Below, one piece after another: positions 36,266-44,521 of a DNA stretch of 56,675 bases. Under the pieces are notes generated by a model. The model made no database searches. It saw only the letters and a program-made list of their open reading frames with translations, and was not told where the DNA came from. The stretch is from Tabrizicola caldifontis (lineage in GTDB: Bacteria; Pseudomonadota; Alphaproteobacteria; Rhodobacterales; Rhodobacteraceae): NCBI RefSeq assembly GCF_004762095.1, contig NZ_SIJH01000018.1:1-56675 (forward strand), in the 5' to 3' direction. A program made the position numbers and the translations under genes. Position 1 is the stretch's first letter. Every line of letters begins with the position of its first letter.

Positions 36266-38842
36266 CTAAGTCTGGGCGCCCTTTCCGGCAGACGCCTTCT
36301 TAACCGGCGCCTTCCTGCCTGCCGACTTTGCAGTCGATTTCTTCGTGGCAGCCTTCTTTCCTTTGCCGTTCTTGCCAGCCTTTTCGGCGACCAGAGCAAG
36401 CGCCTCTTCCAGTGTCACGGCCTCGGGCTCAATGCCTTTCGGCAAAGTGGCATTGATCTTGCCCCATTTCACATAGGGGCCGTAGCGGCCTGGCATGACC
36501 TGCACCTCGCCGCCATCCGGATGCTCGCCCAGCACCTTCAGCGGCGCCGTCGCGACCGACGGCCCGCGGCCACGGCTCGCCTTCTGCGCCAGAACCTCGA
36601 CTGCACGATTCATGCCGATCGTGAACACTTCTTCCACGTCCGCGATGTTGGCATAGACCGATCCGTGCTTCACATAAGGCCCGAACCGACCGATCCCGGC
36701 CTCGACCGGCAGACCATCGTCGGGGTGCTTGCCCACCTCACGCGGCAGGGACAGAAGGGCCAGCGCCCGCTCGAGCGTCATGCTGTCAGGAGACCATCCC
36801 TTCGGCAGGCTGGCGCGGTCCGGCTTGGGATTGGCCTCACTGGCATCGCCGCGCTGAACATAGGGGCCAAAGCGGCCCGCACGCAGGCTGATCTCGTTGC
36901 CCTGGTCATCCTTTCCAAGGATTCGGCCATCCGAGGCGACGCTTTCCGAATCCCCCGCAAGCGGTCGAGTATAACGGCATTCGGGGTAATTGCCGCATCC
37001 GATGAAGGCCCCGCCCGAGCGCGCCGTCTTCAGATGCAGGCGTCCCGTGCCACAGGACGGACAGGCGCGCGGATCGCCGCCATCGGCGCGCGGCGGATAG
37101 AGGTGCGGGGCGAGGAACTCGTCAATCTTCTCCAGAACCTCGCCGATCCGCAGGTCGGCCGTCTCGGCCACCGCTGCCGAGAAGTCGCGCCAGAAACGCG
37201 CCAGGACATCCTTGTAGTCGCGCGCCCCGGCTGACACATCGTCAAGTTCCTCTTCCAGGTCAGCGGTGAAATCATATTCCACGTAGCGGCGGAAGAAATT
37301 CGTCAGGAAGGCCGTCACCAGACGCCCCTTGTCTTCCGGGATCAGCCGGTTCTTTTCCTTGCGGACATATTCACGGTCAACGATCGTGGTCAGGATCGAG
37401 GCATAGGTGGAAGGGCGACCGATCCCCAGCTCTTCCATCCGCTTGACCAGTGTCGCCTCAGTATAGCGCGGGGGGGGCTGCGTGAAATGCTGTTCGGGTG
37501 TGATCGCACCCTTGTCCAGCGCCTCGCCCTGCATCACCTGCGGCAGGCGGCCTTCGTCCTCATCCTCGCCCTCCTGCCGGTCGTCGCGGCCCTGGTCATA
37601 GACCTTGAGGTAACCGTCGAAAAGCACCACCTGACCAGTCGCGCGGAACACCACCTCGCCATCGGGGCTGGTGATGTCCACCGCCGTCCGCTCCAGCCGG
37701 GCCGCTGCCATCTGGCTGGCTATGGTGCGTTTCCAGATCAGTTCGTAAAGCTTGCGCTGGTCCTCCTCGACGCGGATCTTCTCGGGATCTAGCGCCATGT
37801 CGGTGGGCCGGATGCATTCATGCGCTTCCTGGGCGTTCTTGGCCTTGTTCTTGTACATGCGCGGACTTTCGGGGACGTAGGCCGCCCCAAATCGTCGCCC
37901 GATCTCCTCGCGCGCGGCCATCACCGCCTCGGGCGCCATGTCGATGCCGTCAGTGCGCATGTAGGTGATGTAGCCCGCTTCATACAGGCGCTGTGCCGCA
38001 TTCATGCACTGTTTCGCCCCCATGCCGTACTTGCGGCTGGCCTCCTGCTGGAGGGTCGAGGTCATGAACGGCGGCCAGGGATTGCGCGTCGCAGGCCTGG
38101 ATTCGACCGCAGACACCGAGAATGTTCGAGAAGTGCAAGCCTGAACGGCAAGTTCAGCCGCTGTCGCCGTAGGAATGTCGAATTTCTGCAATTTCTTGCC
38201 GCCAAGCGCGACCAACCCGGCCTCGAACTCCTGCCCGCGAGGAGTGCGGAAGACGGCCTTGATGGTCCAGTATTCCTGCGCCTTGAAGGCCTCGATCTCC
38301 ATCTCGCGCTCGACGATCAGGCGCAGGCAGACCGATTGCACCCGGCCTGCCGACCGGGCCCCCGGCAGCTTGCGCCAGAGGACCGGCGACAGGGTGAAGC
38401 CTACAAGGTAATCCAGCGCCCGGCGGGCGAGGTAGGCATCTACCAGCGCTTGGTCGACATCGCGCGGTTCCTTCATCGCCCGGCTGACGGCATCCCGGGT
38501 TATGGCATTGAAGGTGACCCGTGCGACCTTCTTTCCCTTTTTCAGGCTTGAGGCCAGCGCCTCCTTGAGGTGCCAGCTGATGGCCTCTCCCTCGCGATCA
38601 GGGTCGGTGGCCAGGATCAGCGTGTCGTCGGATTTCAACGCCTCGGCAATGGCGCGCACATGTTTCTTCGACTCGGGGGCGACCTCCCACTGCATCGCGA
38701 ATCCATGCTCGGGATCGACCGAACCATCCTTGGCCGGCAGGTCCCGGACATGGCCGTAGGAGGCAAGAACCGTGAAGTCCGGGCCGAGATACTTGTTGAT
38801 TGTCTTTGCCTTGGCTGGGGATTCAACGACGACGACTGGCAT
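36266..38842 (-). CDS. topA: DNA topoisomerase I
   Basis: An 858-residue type IA topoisomerase, which relaxes negative supercoils through a covalent phosphotyrosine. It starts MPVVVVESPAKAKTINKYLG (TOPRIM domain), with the catalytic Tyr294 in YITYMRTDG. A single four-cysteine zinc finger (CPSCG...GCGNYPEC) follows in the C-terminal part, and there are repeats of FGPYV (four or more), the topoisomerase C-terminal beads. The end is a Lys/Ala-rich tail of about 40 residues, likely a DNA-binding extension. The start was set at MPVVVV; the upstream 42 residues of the frame are not conserved. Confidence 0.95.
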   Translation of the reverse strand: MPVVVVESPAKAKTINKYLGPDFTVLASYGHVRDLPAKDGSVDPEHGFAMQWEVAPESKKHVRAIAEALKSDDTLILATDPDREGEAISWHLKEALASSLKKGKKVARVTFNAITRDAVSRAMKEPRDVDQALVDAYLARRALDYLVGFTLSPVLWRKLPGARSAGRVQSVCLRLIVEREMEIEAFKAQEYWTIKAVFRTPRGQEFEAGLVALGGKKLQKFDIPTATAAELAVQACTSRTFSVSAVESRPATRNPWPPFMTSTLQQEASRKYGMGAKQCMNAAQRLYEAGYITYMRTDGIDMAPEAVMAAREEIGRRFGAAYVPESPRMYKNKAKNAQEAHECIRPTDMALDPEKIRVEEDQRKLYELIWKRTIASQMAAARLERTAVDITSPDGEVVFRATGQVVLFDGYLKVYDQGRDDRQEGEDEDEGRLPQVMQGEALDKGAITPEQHFTQPPPRYTEATLVKRMEELGIGRPSTYASILTTIVDREYVRKEKNRLIPEDKGRLVTAFLTNFFRRYVEYDFTADLEEELDDVSAGARDYKDVLARFWRDFSAAVAETADLRIGEVLEKIDEFLAPHLYPPRADGGDPRACPSCGTGRLHLKTARSGGAFIGCGNYPECRYTRPLAGDSESVASDGRILGKDDQGNEISLRAGRFGPYVQRGDASEANPKPDRASLPKGWSPDSMTLERALALLSLPREVGKHPDDGLPVEAGIGRFGPYVKHGSVYANIADVEEVFTIGMNRAVEVLAQKASRGRGPSVATAPLKVLGEHPDGGEVQVMPGRYGPYVKWGKINATLPKGIEPEAVTLEEALALVAEKAGKNGKGKKAATKKSTAKSAGRKAPVKKASAGKGAQT

Positions 38843-39000
38843 GTGTTCCCGATACTCCAAGGGCCCGGCGAATGGCGCGGCACCATGTGGGACAAGAGGC
38901 GGGCTTGTCAACCAGAGCCCCCGTGCGCCGGGCGATCCATGGCGAACACCTCTCGCCAGGCGCCGCAACAGCGACTACAGCCGAAAGGGTGGATGGGCCT

Positions 39001-40143
39001 TCAGTCCACCCGCGCGAGCAGGCCGCCCGGCTGGCGGACAATGCGGCCCTCCAGCTCCAGCGACAGAAGTTCGGGCGCCAGTTGCGCCGGACTGAGATTC
39101 AGGTCGCGGACCAGCTGATCCTCGGCAATCGGGCTGGGCCCGAGGCGGGACAGGATCATCGAATGCAGCAGCGCCACCTCTTTCAGCGGTGGCTGCGGTA
39201 CCTCCGGCCCCGGAAGGGAGGGCTCGCGAACCTCGGTTCCGGGATGCGCGGACGCGACCAGCGCCTCCAGCACATCTTGCGGGCCACGAACCAGAACTGC
39301 TCCATCCCGCAGCAGCATGTTGCAGCCCGATGCGCGGGCATCGAACGGGTGGCCTGGCACGGCCATCACCTCCCGCCCATAGTCGAGCCCTGCTTTCGCT
39401 GTGATCAGGCTACCCGATTTCGCGGCAGCCTCGACCACGACCACCGCCCGCGACAGGCCAGCGACGATCCGGTTTCGCAAGGGGAAATGCCGTGCCTGTG
39501 GCTCCAGTCCCGGAGGGTGTTCGCTGATCAGGCACCCCTTGTCGGCAATTTCCCGTGCCAGCGCATCGTTTTCAGGTGGGTAGACGACATCGATCCCACC
39601 CGCCAGAACGGCAATCGTCGCCCCGCCGGCTTCCACCACGGCAGCATGTGCGGCTGCGTCGATCCCGCGGGCCATGCCCGAGATGACCGCGAGGCCTGCA
39701 CCTGCAAGCCCCTGTGCCAGACGGCGCGCCATCCGCACGCCAAGCGACGAGGCATTCCGCGCCCCGACCAGTGCCACGCCCGGCCGGTTCAGAAGCGAAA
39801 CATCGCCCAAAACCCAAAGCACCGGGGGCGCATCGGGCAGATCAAGCAGGGCACGGGGATAATCGGCCTCACCATGCACAAGCAACCGCGCGCCCAGGGA
39901 ATTGCCGCGTTTCATCTCTGCCTGGACCACGCCTTCGGGACAGGGCTCATACCCCTCCACGCCTGCGGCCGCAGCGATCGCCGGCAGCGCGGCCAGGGCT
40001 GCCCGCGCATCACCGTGTTCGCCGATCAGCCTGTGCCAGGTTGTCGCCCCGACCCGGCGCGAACGGGCCAGGCGCAGGCAATCAAGCCGCATGGCGCGGT
40101 TCATTGACTGCATCGAGTGCGCAATCTGTCCGTCTGCCATCAT
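39001..40143 (-). CDS. dprA: DNA-processing protein DprA (Smf)
   Basis: A 380-residue DprA with the Rossmann fold in the middle (ALVGARNASSLGVRMARRLAQ; SGMARGIDAAAHAAVVEAGG; LAGGIDVVYPPEN), which loads RecA onto incoming single-stranded DNA in transformation. The C-terminal winged helix (DQLVRDLNLSPAQLAPELLSLELEG) is present, as in the longer proteins of this group. Transcribed in the same direction as topA, with topA 158 bases downstream. Presence of dprA alone does not prove natural competence; it is common in Rhodobacteraceae. Confidence 0.92.
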   Translation of the reverse strand: MMADGQIAHSMQSMNRAMRLDCLRLARSRRVGATTWHRLIGEHGDARAALAALPAIAAAAGVEGYEPCPEGVVQAEMKRGNSLGARLLVHGEADYPRALLDLPDAPPVLWVLGDVSLLNRPGVALVGARNASSLGVRMARRLAQGLAGAGLAVISGMARGIDAAAHAAVVEAGGATIAVLAGGIDVVYPPENDALAREIADKGCLISEHPPGLEPQARHFPLRNRIVAGLSRAVVVVEAAAKSGSLITAKAGLDYGREVMAVPGHPFDARASGCNMLLRDGAVLVRGPQDVLEALVASAHPGTEVREPSLPGPEVPQPPLKEVALLHSMILSRLGPSPIAEDQLVRDLNLSPAQLAPELLSLELEGRIVRQPGGLLARVD

Positions 40144-40234
40144 ACCCCCCGGTCAAGGTCACGACTCGCAACCTGCCTTCGGAAGGGTTAACGAAGGCTG
40201 AATGGCCACAAGACGGATTGAACCCGCCTGAGTT

Positions 40235-40246
40235 ATTTGATCAAAT
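40235..40246. promoter_or_regulatory. Palindrome ATTTGATCAAAT upstream of gabT
   Basis: A perfect 12-base palindrome, ATTTGATCAAAT, lies 53 bases upstream of gabT. It is AT-rich in a GC-rich surrounding, which is the usual look of an operator. No regulator gene is adjacent, so the binding protein is unknown. Confidence 0.3.
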
Positions 40247-40298
40247 GGCGCAAAGACCTCGAGGGCTCGGGGTCTGCATCGATCTGGGGAGCAAGACA

Positions 40299-41576
40299 AT
40301 GCTGAACGCCGAAGTAGCTAAGCGCCGCGACGAGGCCATCTCGCGCGGGGTGGGGATGATGACGCAGATCTACGCGGACAAGGCGTTGAATGCGGAAGTC
40401 TGGGACATCGAGGGCAACCGTTACATCGACTTTGCCGCCGGGATCGCGGTGGTCAACACCGGGCATTGCCACCCCAAGGTCATGGCCGCGGTGGCGAACC
40501 AGATGCAGAAGTTCACCCACACCTGCCACCAGGTGATGCCCTATGAGAATTACATCCGCCTGGCCGAACGCCTGAACGAGAAGGTGCCGGGCAACTTCAA
40601 GAAGAAGACGATCTTCGTCACCACCGGGGCCGAGGCCTGCGAGAACGCGATCAAGATCGCCCGCATCGCCACCGGCCGCAATGCCGTCATCGCCTTCGGC
40701 GGCGGCTTCCACGGCCGGACCTTCATGGGCATGTCGCTGACCGGCAAGGTGGAGCCCTACAAGAAGGGCTTCGGCGCGATGATGCCCGATGTCTTCCACG
40801 TCCCCTTCCCGATGGAGCCGCACGGGATTTCCACCAAGGACGCCATGTCCGGCATCGAAAAGCTCTTCAAGGCCGACCTCGACCCCGCCCGCGTCGCCGC
40901 GATCATCTTCGAGCCCGTGCAGGGCGAAGGCGGCTTCTACCCCGCGCCGACCGAGCTCGTGAAGGCGATCCGGGCGCTCTGCGACCAGCACGGCATCGTG
41001 ATGATCGCCGACGAGGTGCAGACTGGCTTTGCCCGCACCGGCCATCTCTTCGCGATGGAAATGCACGGCGTGGCCGCCGACCTGACCACCATGGCCAAGG
41101 GCCTGGCGGGCGGGCTGCCGCTTGCCGCCGTCACCGGCCGGGCCGAGCTGATGGATGCCGCCAACCCCGGCGGCCTCGGCGGCACCTATGCCGGCAACCC
41201 GTTGGGCATCGCCGCGGCCAACGCCGTTCTGGACGTGATCGAGGAAGAAGACCTCTGCGCCCGCGCCAACGAACTTGGCAGCCGGCTGAAACAGCGGCTC
41301 GAGGCGATGCGCGCCACCACGCCGGAAATCATGGATATCCGCGGTCCCGGCTTCATGGTCGCTGTCGAATTCGGCAAGCCGGGAACGAAAGAGCCCGACG
41401 CGGGCTTCACCAGCCGGGTGCGGATGGAGGCCCAGAAGCGCGGCCTGATCCTTCTCACCTGCGGCGTCTATGGCAACGTGATCCGCTTCCTGGCCCCTAT
41501 CACCATCCCCGACGCCCATTTTGCCGAGGCGATGGAGATCCTGGAAGCCTCGGTCGCCGCCGCCCGTCAGGGCTGA
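40299..41576 (+). CDS. gabT: 4-aminobutyrate aminotransferase
   Basis: A 425-residue class-III PLP aminotransferase that converts 4-aminobutyrate and 2-oxoglutarate to succinate semialdehyde and glutamate. The PLP-lysine is Lys267 in TMAKGLAGG; IADEVQTGFARTG (236-248) carries Asp238 and Gln241, which contact the cofactor; TGAEACENAIKIAR (109-122) binds the PLP phosphate. Length and start (MLNAEVAKRRDEAISRG) are normal for GabT. No gabD follows. The ATG has GGGGAGC about six bases upstream. Substrate specificity over related omega-amino acids is by family resemblance only. Confidence 0.92.
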   Translation: MLNAEVAKRRDEAISRGVGMMTQIYADKALNAEVWDIEGNRYIDFAAGIAVVNTGHCHPKVMAAVANQMQKFTHTCHQVMPYENYIRLAERLNEKVPGNFKKKTIFVTTGAEACENAIKIARIATGRNAVIAFGGGFHGRTFMGMSLTGKVEPYKKGFGAMMPDVFHVPFPMEPHGISTKDAMSGIEKLFKADLDPARVAAIIFEPVQGEGGFYPAPTELVKAIRALCDQHGIVMIADEVQTGFARTGHLFAMEMHGVAADLTTMAKGLAGGLPLAAVTGRAELMDAANPGGLGGTYAGNPLGIAAANAVLDVIEEEDLCARANELGSRLKQRLEAMRATTPEIMDIRGPGFMVAVEFGKPGTKEPDAGFTSRVRMEAQKRGLILLTCGVYGNVIRFLAPITIPDAHFAEAMEILEASVAAARQG

Positions 41577-42302
41577 AATCTGGCCGCGGTCCGGTGGGTG
41601 ACAACGCATGCGGTCGAATGATCGCATGCGACTTCACCAGTCCGGTCTTGCCGTGCTGTGCCCATCGCAGGCGATCCTTCGGCAACGGATCGCAGTCACC
41701 CGGCAACCATGCTTGCCATCAGGGGATCGCGGTGCCTGAACGCGATTGTCCAGAATCGTTCATGAGACGATCCTGTTACCCTCGGCATGTATTTTGCGCG
41801 CACCACAGATCCGGGTGATTCGCCTGCCTTGCTTGCAGTCGTTGCGTCAGCATGGATGGTCCATGCATCGAGCGGGCCGTTGACGTAACGCGCAGCTGGA
41901 TCACCCGCCCTACCCTCGGCTCACACCCTTCTCTCGATCTGGGGCATTCCATGCCGCGGCGGCCTGTGCTGTGCGGACTTGGCCTGCCTCGCAGACGTGC
42001 CACGGCAAAGGTCAGTCGGGCAAGGCTTGATCCGACCCCGTCCACGGCCCGACCCATTCCTGACCGATGAAAGCCTATCTCTGGACAAGGCGAACCCCAA
42101 TCCGGTTTGCATCGGGATGAAGTCGGCGCGGCCACCTGCGTCGGGCCCGCAAGGACACCCCGGAACTTGCAGGCTGGGACCACGGCGGCATCGGCGGTTT
42201 CTGACCGACCAGACGCCGGAAATCCGTCATGCCGAAGCTTTGAGTGGAACTTGCCCTGCAACTTGAGATTACATGGTGACGTTTCAACCAGGAGAGTCTC
42301 TC
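41577..42302. other. Long intergenic region without a recognised gene
   Basis: A 726-base stretch, by far the longest gene-free part of this window. It holds open frames on both strands (for example 41776-42261 on the minus) but they lack family features and use residues in a way that suggests they are not translated. Just after gabT, CGCATGCG occurs twice (41605-41612 and 41623-41630), which can pair as a hairpin and may end the gabT transcript. The rest is ordinary mixed sequence that might hold a promoter, a small RNA or decayed genes. Confidence 0.45.
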
Positions 42303-42563
42303 ATGACCCGTTCGCTTCTTCTTATCGTCGGCCTGTCGCTGGCCATCTCGGCCTGCACACCAGCCGAACAGCGCACTGCAATCGGCGCGGTCGGCGGGGC
42401 TGCCGTTGGCGCTGCCGTGTCGTCGGACAAGGACCGTGAAAAGGGCGCGATTGTCGGTGCCATTGTCGGCGCCACAGCCGCCCAGCTCATCGGCCCTGCG
42501 CCAGGCGGTAAGTGCTACTATCGCGACCAGTACGGCAACCAGTACGTCGCCGCCTGCCGCTGA
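42303..42563 (+). CDS. Glycine-zipper lipoprotein
   Basis: An 86-residue lipoprotein precursor. Residues 1-18 form a signal with lipobox ISAC (Cys18); then two glycine-zipper segments (AIGAVGGAAVGAAVSS and GAIVGAIVGATAAQLIG) with a charged turn between. The C-terminus carries KCYYRDQYGNQYVAACR with two cysteines, which probably form a disulfide. The ATG has a purine-rich CAGGAGAGT upstream. It is the nearest relative in the window of the protein at 23891-24109, but the two are not copies. Function unknown; outer-membrane location likely. Confidence 0.75.
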   Translation: MTRSLLLIVGLSLAISACTPAEQRTAIGAVGGAAVGAAVSSDKDREKGAIVGAIVGATAAQLIGPAPGGKCYYRDQYGNQYVAACR

Positions 42564-42648
42564 CGCCTTGCGGGCGCGGCCGGCCTGAACGGCTTGCGGC
42601 GCCCGCCCCGCGACCCTAGAAGGGCGGCGGATCATCAAGGACCGCCCC

Positions 42649-43380
42649 ATGTCCGATACCAGTTCCGGCATCCGCCTTGCGGCCGCCAGCGTCAGCCTTG
42701 GCGGGCGCAAGGTGCTTGATGACCTTACTCTCGACATCACCGAAAGGCGCGTCGGCATCCTGGGCCGCAACGGATCGGGCAAGACCACGCTTCTGCGGCT
42801 GATCGCGGGTCTGATCGCGCCGGCCCGGGGCAGCGTGCGTGTCGAAGGCGCAGATCCCTTCAGCGACCGCAAGGCGGCCCTGTCGGCCATCGGCATCCTG
42901 TTCCAGAACCCGGATCACCAGATCCTTTTCCCCACGGTCGAGGAGGAACTGGCCTTCGGTCTTGCCCAGCAAGGCCAGCCGCAGGCCGAGGCAATGCGCA
43001 AGGCACATGCCCTGCTGGCGGCCGAAGGTCGCGCACATTGGGCCAAGGCGCCGGTATCGACGCTGAGCCAGGGGCAGCGGCATTATCTCTGCCTTCTGTC
43101 GGTTCTTCTGATGCAGCCCCGCACGATCCTGCTGGACGAGCCCCTTGCGGGCCTGGACCTGCCGACCCAGGCGCGCCTTGCCCGCCGCTTTGCCACCCTT
43201 CCACAGCGGCTGATCACGATCACGCACGATCCGGCAACGCTGCACGCGGCCGACCGGGTAATCTGGCTGGAAGCCGGTCGGATTGTCGCCGATGGGCAGC
43301 CGGACAAGGTCATTCCGGCCTTCACCGCCGAAATGGAACGGATCGGAGAGCACGATGCTGACGCTCACCTCGCCGGTTGA
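42649..43380 (+). CDS. bioM: Biotin ECF transporter ATPase BioM
   Basis: A 243-residue ATPase of the CbiO/EcfA type. The Walker A is GRNGSGKT (39-46), the Q-loop LFQNPDHQILFPTVEEELAFGL is the usual ECF pattern, and the signature is LSQGQR instead of LSGGQ. The Walker B is ILLDEPLAGLD. In bioMNY it powers biotin import with BioN and BioY. It overlaps bioN by 26 bases, so translation is coupled. The first bases of the operon contain no BioR-type palindrome visible to me. Confidence 0.88.
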   Translation: MSDTSSGIRLAAASVSLGGRKVLDDLTLDITERRVGILGRNGSGKTTLLRLIAGLIAPARGSVRVEGADPFSDRKAALSAIGILFQNPDHQILFPTVEEELAFGLAQQGQPQAEAMRKAHALLAAEGRAHWAKAPVSTLSQGQRHYLCLLSVLLMQPRTILLDEPLAGLDLPTQARLARRFATLPQRLITITHDPATLHAADRVIWLEAGRIVADGQPDKVIPAFTAEMERIGEHDADAHLAG

Positions 43381-43954
43381 AATCTGGGCGCACCGCCTGC
43401 CCGCCGGGGTAAAGCTTGCTGCGATGGCGCTGGCGACGACCGGGCTGTTTCTCATGGGATCGCCCCTTGGCCTTGGCCTGTCTGCACTGGCAACGGCCAC
43501 GCTATACCTTGCCGGGGGCGGCGGCTTCGCCATGACCGGACTGCGCCTCTTGCGCCCTCTCTGGCCCTTCGTGCTGGTCGTGGCTGCGTGGCATCTATGG
43601 ACAGGGGACTTCGCAGGTGGGGCGGCGGTCACTCTGCGCATGTTGACCGCAGTAGCCTTGGCGAACTTTGTCACCATGACCACGCGCCTGTCCGACATGA
43701 TTGCCATATTCCAGGGACTTGCCCGCCCTCTGGCACCTTTCGGTCTGGCGCCTCGTCGCCTGGCGCTGGCGATGGCACTGGTGATCCGGTTCATCCCCGT
43801 GATGCTTGATCGTCTGGCCCAGATCACCGACGCATGGTCTGCCCGCTCTGCCCGCCGCCCGCGCTGGCGGGTGCTGGTGCCCGCCACGCTTGCCGCCCTT
43901 GACGACGCCGACCGGGCGGCCGAGGCCTTGCGAGCCCGAGGCGGCACCGGATAG
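43355..43954 (+). CDS. bioN: Biotin ECF transporter transmembrane protein BioN
   Basis: A 199-residue membrane protein, the EcfT subunit which joins BioM to BioY. It has four to five hydrophobic segments and the two short signature motifs of EcfT proteins, seen as AWSARSARRP and EALRARGGTG in the C-terminal third; these bind the ATPase. It starts inside bioM (ATG at 43355) and ends 24 bases before bioY. BioN is shorter than the general EcfT (about 250), as usual for the BioMNY type. Confidence 0.88.
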   Translation: MLTLTSPVEIWAHRLPAGVKLAAMALATTGLFLMGSPLGLGLSALATATLYLAGGGGFAMTGLRLLRPLWPFVLVVAAWHLWTGDFAGGAAVTLRMLTAVALANFVTMTTRLSDMIAIFQGLARPLAPFGLAPRRLALAMALVIRFIPVMLDRLAQITDAWSARSARRPRWRVLVPATLAALDDADRAAEALRARGGTG

Positions 43955-43978
43955 AAGCGCGACAAAACGGAGGAATAC

Positions 43979-44521
43979 ATGGAACGAAGCCTGACCCATA
44001 TCGCCCTGTTTGCCGCCCTGATCGCGGTGCTTGGCCTGATTCCGAAGATCGATCTCGCTGCCGGCGTTCCGATCACGGCGCAATCGCTGGGGATCATGCT
44101 GTGCGGCACGGTGCTTGGGGCGCGGCGGGGCGCGCTGGCCGTTCTGCTGTTCCTTGCCCTGGTTGCCGCAGGCTTGCCGCTGCTCTCTGGTGGGCGCGGG
44201 GGGCTGGGCGTGTTTGCCGGGCCGTCTGTCGGGTACCTGATCGGCTTTCCGGTCGCTGCATTTGTGACCGGCTGGCTGATGGAACGCACCACCCTGCCGA
44301 CTGGCCTTGCTGCAGGCGCTGCTTCGGTCATCGGCGGGATCGGCGTGCTTTATGTCTTCGGCATCAGCGGCATGGCGATCATGCTGGACAAGAGCCTGAC
44401 CGAGGCCGCCTTCCTGGGCATGGCCTTCCTGCCGGGCGACATCCTGAAGGCGGTCATTGCCGGGCTTGTGACGCAAAGCCTTGCACGGATGCGCCCCGCC
44501 TCGCTGTTGTCACGCGCCTGA
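43979..44521 (+). CDS. bioY: Biotin transporter substrate-binding subunit BioY
   Basis: A 180-residue S-component with six hydrophobic segments, which binds biotin in the membrane. Conserved blocks include VPITAQSLGIMLCGTVLGARRG, LPLLSGGRGGLGVFAGPSVGYLIGFPVAAF and LAFLPGDILKA-like sequence near the end. It follows bioM and bioN. A ribosome-binding GGAGG lies nine bases before the ATG. Its stop codon is inside the 3' end of the convergent thiolase gene (12-base overlap), so antisense transcription across both ends is possible. Confidence 0.93.
   Translation: MERSLTHIALFAALIAVLGLIPKIDLAAGVPITAQSLGIMLCGTVLGARRGALAVLLFLALVAAGLPLLSGGRGGLGVFAGPSVGYLIGFPVAAFVTGWLMERTTLPTGLAAGAASVIGGIGVLYVFGISGMAIMLDKSLTEAAFLGMAFLPGDILKAVIAGLVTQSLARMRPASLLSRA

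Noticed and set aside
40235-40246. ATTTGATCAAAT as an FNR/Crp-type site
   Set aside because: FNR needs TTGAT-N4-ATCAA with a four-base spacer; here the halves are fused with no spacer.
41776-42261. A 161-residue minus-strand open frame in the long intergenic region
   Set aside because: No recognisable domain, poor start context and irregular composition; plus-strand frames compete equally. Kept only as a gene-free region.
42564-42648. A BioR operator in front of bioMNY
   Set aside because: I looked for the TTAT-x-x-ATAA type palindrome in the 85 bases upstream of bioM and found none, so regulation by BioR is not supported here.
44510-44521. Thiolase and ligase as part of a bioMNY operon
   Set aside because: They are on the opposite strand; the thiolase gene overlaps the bioY end in a convergent way. 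Only a neighbourhood relation can be claimed.
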